64,000 nucleotides of DNA. Origin: Castor canadensis (Eukaryota > Chordata > Mammalia > Rodentia > Castoridae). The stretch covers positions 125,310,384 to 125,374,383 of the forward strand of contig NC_133391.1 of assembly GCF_047511655.1 (NCBI RefSeq), read 5' to 3'. The notes beneath the pieces were generated by a model, which saw only the letters and a list, made by a program, of their open reading frames with translations, had not been told where the DNA came from and ran no database searches. Position numbers and translations under genes: made by a program. This document shows, piece by piece, positions 57,179 through 64,000 of the stretch; positions within the stretch are counted from its first letter, which is position 1; every line of letters begins with the position of its first letter.

Positions 57179-59244
57179 ATAGAAAATTTGAAAGGTGAGT
57201 TACAGAAAGATTATTAAGAAACTTACTGAGTCAATATTTATTTCCTATCCATTTTTCACTGACTAAACATCTTTAGTGATATTCATATATGTGACTCTTA
57301 CTATAAATATTATGTCTCTATATTATTCCTGCAGTAATTTTTAGACAAATATATATTTCTAGTAGTAATTTTTGATAGAGACAAAATATTAAGTATTAAT
57401 ACTTCTTTGAATTTGTAAGGAAGATTCTTATAAGAAAAATATTCTTGAACCTTCAATCCTGGACCTTGATTATGCTAAAATTTGATGTGAAAACAGTAAC
57501 TAGAAGACAGGAGAAGTCACTCAAGAAGATTACAGTGGATATTTGTTGGCTATCTCTGATAGCAGCTTACTACAATATGAGTGACACATAACTATACTGT
57601 ATTTCCCTATTTCCCAGTCCTCTATAGAGATAGCTATGTTCTGAGGACTGACTGCTAGTCATTGGAATTCAAGCAAAACTAATGAGCATTACTTTAAGCC
57701 TGGACATAAAATTCTCTCCTGCCCACTGATCCAAAGTTCATAAAGAGGCAAAATTAATCTGTGGTGTTAGAAGTCATCAGTGGGGTTACCTTTGGGGCTC
57801 AAAGGAGCAAGTATTGATTAGAAGGCTACATAAAGGAACTTCCTAATACTCAGAGCCTTCTATTCCTTGATACATGGGATGCATCAAGTCATACACTGAT
57901 ACTATATAAATTCATCTGTTTTTTATATTACACTTCAATTGAAAAAATAAAAATACCTTTTCATGGATTGTTTGCCATGACCTTTCTTTTGGAGAGCTGA
58001 GATTAGAAACATGTTTGGAACCACTTTGAGAAGCACATGTTGAACATGGCAGAGCCCTCACCAGTGTGGGTCTCCAACAACTGATTTTTTATCTGTTAAC
58101 CTATACAATGGAGTGGATTTGAAACATTTGCTTTTTTATATTCCATTGTTAGAAACTCTAGAATCACTCTAATAAAATTTACCACCATCCATTGTCCCAT
58201 TTTTGCTATTAATAATATTCTTTCCTTCCCACATAAATTTACCTATTCTTCATTTTTAACCACATGGTTCCCTAGAATTGACTCTACCTCTGTTTCCAAT
58301 CAAGGATGCTCATTAGTTTGAGTATACCCATTTCACTATTCACTGTGAAGGGTTGGGCGTAATACTCAATGAGATTCAAGGAAACATGCTGGATTTTCCA
58401 TGAACACCTCTTTGGTTCCCACAGGAGATATAACAAGGAACTTTTTCATTTAGACTTGGTGCTTTCGTGATGTGGGATATGGGGTCAATGCAGCCTCCTG
58501 CCACCACAAGGGGGTGCTGCCTTAGAGCAAATTTCACACAAAGATGAAGTCAGACTGTGAAACAGATTGAATGAATTAATCTGAGCTCTGACTGAACTGC
58601 CTGAGGTAAAGAGATCTTTTTACAGTCAAGAACTCTTTCAACTTGGCAAATACCTTGACGAATTTGATTCATTTTGGTATTCATTCATCCATAAGTATAT
58701 TTTGAGTATCTCCTGTATATTGGATTCTTTGACCTCAGTTGCTGCTTCTATATAATGGGGTTATCAAAGCTAATAAATGAGTAAGAAGATACTTTCCCCT
58801 CTTAAATCAAGGCAACAATTTTATGATTTTTGATTGGCTTTAAATAGAATGACTTTCTGTCTAATAATTTTAATGCACACTTATTACAAGATGATGATAC
58901 ATGTTTCCATTTCAGTCCCTTGAAATCCAAACATTTTGTTTTCCATTTTATCCCTCAATTACACCTTTCCTATAGAAAGTATACATCAATAATGTCATAT
59001 CAGTTTCCTGTCACATCAATGTTTTTCAAGTGAGATTTTATTTGTGCTGTTATAAAACATTTTGTAAAACTGTGGTTTAAAATGGTTTTTTTTCTTTCGA
59101 ATGTATTCTTCTTTTCTATATCAACTCAACCCTTAATGAATAATACAGGTGATTCCCTGATTTCACTGTATTATATATTGTGGCATTTGCCAAGAAGGCA
59201 TGTATCTCTCTGTATAGAACGCAACAACTGGGAGATAAGAAAGC
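57179..59244. other. Unassigned stretch
   Basis: About 2 kb with no gene and no confident repeat. It contains a CTCF-like motif at 58,501-58,520, and 'gaaccactttgagaagcaca' near 58,019 that is faintly MER5-like. Confidence 0.4.
58501..58520 (+). promoter_or_regulatory. Possible CTCF-like motif
   Basis: 'ccaccacaagggggtgctgc' resembles the CTCF core (CCAC..AGGGGG.GC), with mismatches at the usual GGC position. It stands out in AT-rich sequence. A single weak motif match; occupancy is unknown. Confidence 0.25.
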
Positions 59245-59328
59245 TCAAAAGAGAGGGCAGTTGGGAGGGTGGATACTATCAAAGCACATATGTGAATGTG
59301 TGGAAATATCACAGTGAAACCTGTTAAT
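59245..59328 (+). mobile_element. L1 3' UTR fragment
   Basis: 'gggcagttgggagggtggat', 'actatcaaagcacatatgtg' and 'gtggaaatatcacagtgaaa' parallel the L1 terminus at 25,500-25,560. No A-tail. Confidence 0.5.
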
Positions 59329-61063
59329 AAGTCTAATTAATATGCATGAATAATTATATTTTTAACAAGTTGATTAGTTAAAAGACGTGGATTCATGTCT
59401 TCATTTTGCTGTTTATAAAGCTTTTGAATTTGGGCATTATATCTTACCTTGGCCCAACTCACTCTTGTTTCCTGATCTGAGAAGCAAAAACAAAAACAAA
59501 CCCAACCTAAACATTATTAGTTCTCATTTGAATACTGTAGTTCTTTAATAATAAAATATAAATATAAGTAGTACTTCACTATATAACTGTAGAGTATTGT
59601 GCTTGAATCCTTGAGTACTTAGTCTTGGGTTTTGGCATATAAAAACAGGAGTAAGGGATCATGCTGTGATTTCACACTCCAAGAACAGATACTGTGTTTA
59701 TTTTGCTTTTCTATTATCCCTTTTTGGAATGTCATTGAAGTCATCAAATGGTCTTCCCTGTCTTGAAGAGTAGGATTAACTCTATCTCAGAGATGCATGA
59801 ATTCATTCTGAATATTTCTGTGCATTTTCTTTATTTAAAAAATTGAATTTCCTCAACGTCACTGTTCACAATAAGCATTGTTCAAAATCCCCTTAAAATC
59901 TGCTTAGTATGTGAGCCTAATTTCCTCCCCTAAAGGATTTTTAATTTCTTTTGGCAACTGTTGTTTTCTTGGACCTTAAGGAGAGACTAAGAGCCATTAT
60001 TTTCAAGTGATATTTTTGAACTACTCAAAAGCATTCATACTCCTGTTGCTTCTGTGCACAAAAGAAAGCACTCTGGCAAATTATCAGAATTGCTCTTTTT
60101 ATGCTAATTTGAGCACTGACTTATTGGAATGAGTTTATCAGCCCTCAAACACCCACTGGGAGTTACCACAGTAAAATGGTAACTCATGTCACATCTCAAT
60201 GAGTCAATACATTTCAGAATAAAAAGCAAATGTATTTCAGGGAATTTTTTCTCTCAAATGTTGATAACTAAATTTGCTAATATCTTAATATGAGAAATGC
60301 CACCTGAAATCACAAAAAAAACTCATGTTTGTTTACAGAAATAGGCTGAACAAAGCCCATTAAAGCCTATTAAGAATGTAATTGTTTATAATTTATCTTA
60401 AATTCAGTGGGAGAAGTTCTGGGTATAAAAAAGGAGTATAGCTAATAGGAATATGTACTGAAAAATTATTTAAATTATAATTACTGGTTAAATGGTTTAT
60501 ATGATATTGACTGATATTTAAAAGATTCAGGGTCATTTTAAAAAACAAGATGTTTATTCAGTTATCAGCAACAGACCTGGAAACTTAATTGAAGGCAGCT
60601 GATGCAATGATAATGCCTGGCCTCAGTTTAAATGTCAATGGGAAAGGAGAATTGTTAGTTCCTATGCTTGTGGTTCTTTTTGTTTTGTTTTCAGAGGAAA
60701 ATTTGACTTCAAGAAGGCAAGTTGCCTTAAAGGAAGAGCCAAAGAATGGTGTTCTCCAAAGACATAGGAGAGTAGACTTGCAACTCTAACCAGCAAGCCA
60801 GCCAGAGACCAAGTTAATTTGAGATATCATAGCTCTTAATTTAATTAATAGCAAAATTATATTATTATTGAGACATCAAAACATTGGATTTTTAAGTACC
60901 CAGGCCCAAATCAAGAGAACCAGAAACACATTTATTTTTTACAACCAAATTCAGTTGTACATTTTATAGGCCGATGTGGTTACAAATGTAACAGAATAGG
61001 CTTTAAGAATCTGTTATGAAGAAGAAGTGAGAGTAGTAGCATACATTTTACCAAAATCCCTAA
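59329..61063. other. Unassigned stretch
   Basis: No gene or confident repeat. The plus-strand frame at 60,589-60,789 is short and unrecognised. Confidence 0.4.
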
Positions 61064-61140
61064 GTAGTGGGAGTAGAGTTCAGTGGTGGAGAGTTTACCT
61101 AGCGTGTGTGAGGTCCTGAGTATGATTCCCAGAACCAATA
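61064..61140 (+). mobile_element. ID-like SINE
   Basis: 'agtgggagtagagttcagtg', 'ttacctagcgtgtgtgaggt' and 'gagtatgattcccagaacca', then an (ACAGTAATA)-like tail. Confidence 0.75.
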
Positions 61141-61249
61141 ACAGTAATAGTAATACTAAACCACTGGATATTTGTAAAAGAAAAAAATAGTCATCTCTTC
61201 TAAGTTCTGAGAATAAAGGATATTTAACCACCCAGAGAAGATGCCCAAA

Positions 61250-61740
61250 AAGGGTCTGCCTACTAGCCTCTGAATCTAAGCTGACTCTGTTGTCAAAAGG
61301 ATGTGGAAGAAAGTGATGCTGCCTAACATCTGAAGCTAAATCATATGACATCCTGTAGCTTTTGCCTTGGTTTCTTGAGACACTCTTGCTGGACGAAACC
61401 AATGGCCACATATTGGCATAACTGTCCCAAATGGTCACTATGTAAGGAAACCCAAGCTAGCTACCTAGGGAGGAAACATGAAGAGATGGTCATACACCTC
61501 CAATCTATTGCAAGTCTCCCAGCCATCTCCAGGCGTGGGCATCAGCAGCCAAGTTATACATTCAAATTCATTTGGACACCAAGTAGAGAAGAACCGAAGC
61601 TCAAGATAGACAGTCCAGTTAAGGCTTTTTCAGAAATCTCCAGCTTACTGAGTCACCCCAGCTAAGGCAGCTAGCATCCTAAGGAAAAAATAAACCATTG
61701 TTTTTATTGTCCTGTGGAAATTTTAAATCCACACATTGAT
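61250..61740 (+). mobile_element. MLT1-like LTR relic
   Basis: 'gatcc'-poor and diverged, but 'gaagctaaatcatatgacat', 'gtagcttttgccttggtttc', 'gacactcttgctggacgaaa', then 'cagaaatctccagcttactg' and 'aataaaccattgtttttatt' follow MLT1 order. The overlapping frames of 106 codons (plus) and 152 codons (minus) lie across it and are chance. Confidence 0.5.
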
Positions 61741-62254
61741 GGCATATTAAATTATCCTTTAACTATAGAAAGTTGGGAGGTATTTTGTTGTATAGAAAAA
61801 GATAAGCAGAACAGAAATTAAGTTTCAAGGCAGAATCAGTTCACTTTCAGATAAGCAAGGACTTAAAAATTTAATTTTCATAAACCTTGGGAAGCAATTT
61901 GAAATTTGAATACCAAAATGAGGAAACAAAACAACAATAAAATGTTGAATCGATGAGGAAAAAAAGTGAAGAGATGATAGTTGTTACTGGTCCTAAAGAA
62001 TGGTGCTGTATTAAAGCAAGCTGACAGAGGGGTTAAGGGGATAGGTATAAAGAATATGAGGACTCTTAAGAATTGGACGATGAGACTCAGAAAACTTGAA
62101 GCTAGAGAGAAAAAATTAATGCAGGAAGAAAATAGGCAATTTCACATAACAGAATCAACAATAACAAAAAAATTTATATGTGAATGGAATATATCAACAA
62201 TATCTGACAGTGCAGTTATAATTTATCAAGCTACTCATTTGTTTTTTACATAGT
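61741..62254. other. Unassigned sequence
   Basis: No gene. The 90-codon plus-strand frame at 61,981-62,253 is lysine-rich and could be a decayed L1 ORF1 fragment or chance. Confidence 0.3.
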
Positions 62255-64000
62255 TTCCATTTTTTATGAATCTACAATGGCTAATTTATCTATTCTAGTG
62301 TCAATGGATTTTAGGTTGTTTTCAGTTTTATATTAACAGTGTTGTCAGGTCTCCTAAAGAGTATATGCTACAATTTTTTAAGAGTATATTCCTTAGTAGA
62401 ATTGCTGGATTGTACAGTAACATATTTGTGCTTTCTGAATTCTAACGCTTGTTGCTCTGTTTTTTTTGTCTGTGTTTCTTCTTCTGTGGAATATCTGTTG
62501 AGGCTATTTCTTTCCCCCCTTTACTCCTTTCTCCTTTCCCCTTCTCTCCCTTTCCTGCTCTTTCTTTTTCAGCAGAGGTTGGTTCTTTTATATTCAGGTT
62601 ACAAATATTTCATATTTGCACCAAGTTTGTTTTTGTGATTTCAAGATGTTTATATGTTTTAAGTTGAACACATTTTTGAATTTTAATATATTTAAAATTA
62701 TCCATTTTTGTATTGAGTCTTTAACATATTTTAAATTATCTATTTTTTATACTTCTGTTTTATGTGTATATCTTATTAAAATTTGTTCCTACCCTAAGGA
62801 CATGAAGACATACACTTGTAAATTGTCTTTCCTATTAGAGACCTTAAATCATCTAGAATTAATCCAATGTTAATTTCAAATGGCTTTAAATTGTATTTGG
62901 TAAAATAGGAATCCAATTTTGTGGAATGTCTTAGATTATTTTTTCTCGATATCTTATGTATTTAAAGCTATTGGCATGAAATCTTTTTGACTTAAAATTT
63001 CTTACTGGCCTCTGCTTGAATATACAAATACAACTTATTTTATAAATTGATCTTATAAACTTTTCCTAGTTAATTTTTATGTAGCTTTTGATAAGTTTTC
63101 TATATCCTTTTATGAAAATATTTTTATGTTTCCAATTCTTATGCTAATTTTATTTTGTGATTTCAATGTCTAGGACTTCACTGAAGCATGAAATGTTAAG
63201 AGGCATCCTGACTTTCTTCATGATTGATACTAGAGCAATATTACTGTTGCAGCATGTGGGTACTTGCTGAGTGTTTTGGGTGACAACTGTACTGCATTAA
63301 CAATATGTATTTCTGTTCCTGGTTTGGAAAGAACATTGAAGGAAACTAAATGATCCTTCTTCATCCATTTAAAAGATTTCATGTTCAGTCTCCATCAGTT
63401 TTAAATCAATGCATTAATTATACTAACTTGATATTCTAATTTGAAACAACTTGTAATTTCTGAAATATATGCCTTGGTTATTATTTACTATCTCTAATTA
63501 ATTTTTAATACTAAGAAAACTTTTGTTGAGGATGGCAACTTTTTAAATTAGTGGGTCCACCTTGTAACCTTTTCTTGTCATATGTTCCTTTGATGTTGAT
63601 ATCAAAGTTACTCTAACTTCATATAATGAATATGGAAGAGCTACTTCTTTTTCTCCTCTTTGAAAGAAAAGTGTTGAATCAGAATTTTTGCTTCATCAAT
63701 GTTTAATAATGATCACTAAAATAGCTTTTAAAAAGTTTTATTTAGAATTTGTTGTAAGTGTTCATAACAGTATGGGAATATTTAGTTTTCATTTTCCTAT
63801 ACACATAGTTTCACCATTTTTAATTTTTCTAGAGCATACCTATTTCTCTTAGGCATTAAAATATGCTGACATAAGGTGTTTCTTAACATTTTATTTTAGT
63901 TTAATCCCTGCTGAATTTGTATTTATTGCCCCTATTTTTAGAATTTTTCCCCTGTTATTATTCACTTTGTTAGTGGTTTCCCAATTTAAAAATTATTTTA
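62255..64000 (-). mobile_element. Old L1M, reversed, running off the window
   Basis: Reversed L1M text in order: 'agaattgctggattgtacag', a T-rich 3' UTR, 'taaggacatgaagacataca', 'tagaattaatccaatgttaa' and 'ttaagaggcatcctgacttt', then 'actctaacttcatataatga' (the 'ctggcttcataaaatga' equivalent). Strongly diverged, with lineage-specific C/T-rich insertions near 62,510-62,570. Continues beyond the end. Confidence 0.6.

Noticed and set aside
60980..61438. 152-codon minus-strand open frame, the longest in the window
   Set aside because: It crosses an ID SINE and an MLT1-like LTR and has a low-complexity leucine run. No domain recognised.
61345..61665. 106-codon plus-strand frame resembling an exon
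   Set aside because: It falls inside an MLT1-like LTR relic with no convincing splice sites.
1..64000. Prokaryotic or viral genomic features: operons, CRISPR arrays, phage, ribosome-binding sites
   Set aside because: The AT-rich sequence is dominated by mammalian interspersed repeats, with no spaced direct repeats or dense coding.

Overview
The window is an AT-rich stretch of mammalian nuclear DNA, most likely from a rodent. I found no protein-coding gene, exon, RNA gene, CpG island or CRISPR array. The open reading frames are short; the longest (about 150 codons) runs across a SINE and an LTR relic. The content is typical of a gene desert or a very long intron: LINE-1, LINE-2, MIR, rodent SINEs, LTR relics, DNA-transposon relics and simple repeats.

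The host call rests on the SINEs. They combine 7SL-derived (B1-like) units with an ID-like, tRNA-derived unit, as single ID copies, as B1-like+ID dimers, and as longer B1-like/B1-like/ID composites. This combination suits a squirrel-related or castorimorph rodent (beaver, kangaroo rat) better than mouse or rat. The species assignment is an inference.

Layout. 1-7 kb: a MaLR-type LTR split by a SINE, several SINEs, and a (TTCC)n tract that forms the tail of one SINE. 7-14 kb: L2, L1 3' ends, MIR, a ~150 bp pyrimidine tract, and an unexplained 0.6 kb fold-back at 11.8-12.5 kb. 15-24 kb: TA-rich microsatellites, MIR, an MLT2-like LTR, a hAT-Charlie relic, and long unassigned sequence. 24.5-28.3 kb: two abutting L1 3' ends, an L2, and a ~93% identical inverted duplication of ~265 bp. 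28-34.5 kb: MIR, SINEs, an old L1 with nested insertions, and a G-rich L1 3' end. 35-37 kb: a MIR/MER5 cluster. 37.4-40.4 kb: an old L1 split by a MaLR LTR, then an MLT1 LTR split by a SINE. 41.8-42.3 kb: a well-preserved solo LTR with a 4 bp target duplication. 42.4-46.3 kb: an old L1 and a decayed class I endogenous retrovirus fragment. 50.7-57.2 kb: a long reversed L1 without its 3' end, an older reversed L1, and an LTR fragment. 57-61 kb is mostly unassigned. 61-64 kb: an MLT1 relic and an old reversed L1 that runs off the window.

No genes act together here. The observations most worth following are the two inverted repeats (11.8 and 26.1/28.0 kb), the young-looking solo LTR, the composite SINE architecture, and two unassigned blocks with clustered transcription-factor-like motifs. 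I found no convincing sign of an undescribed biological system.
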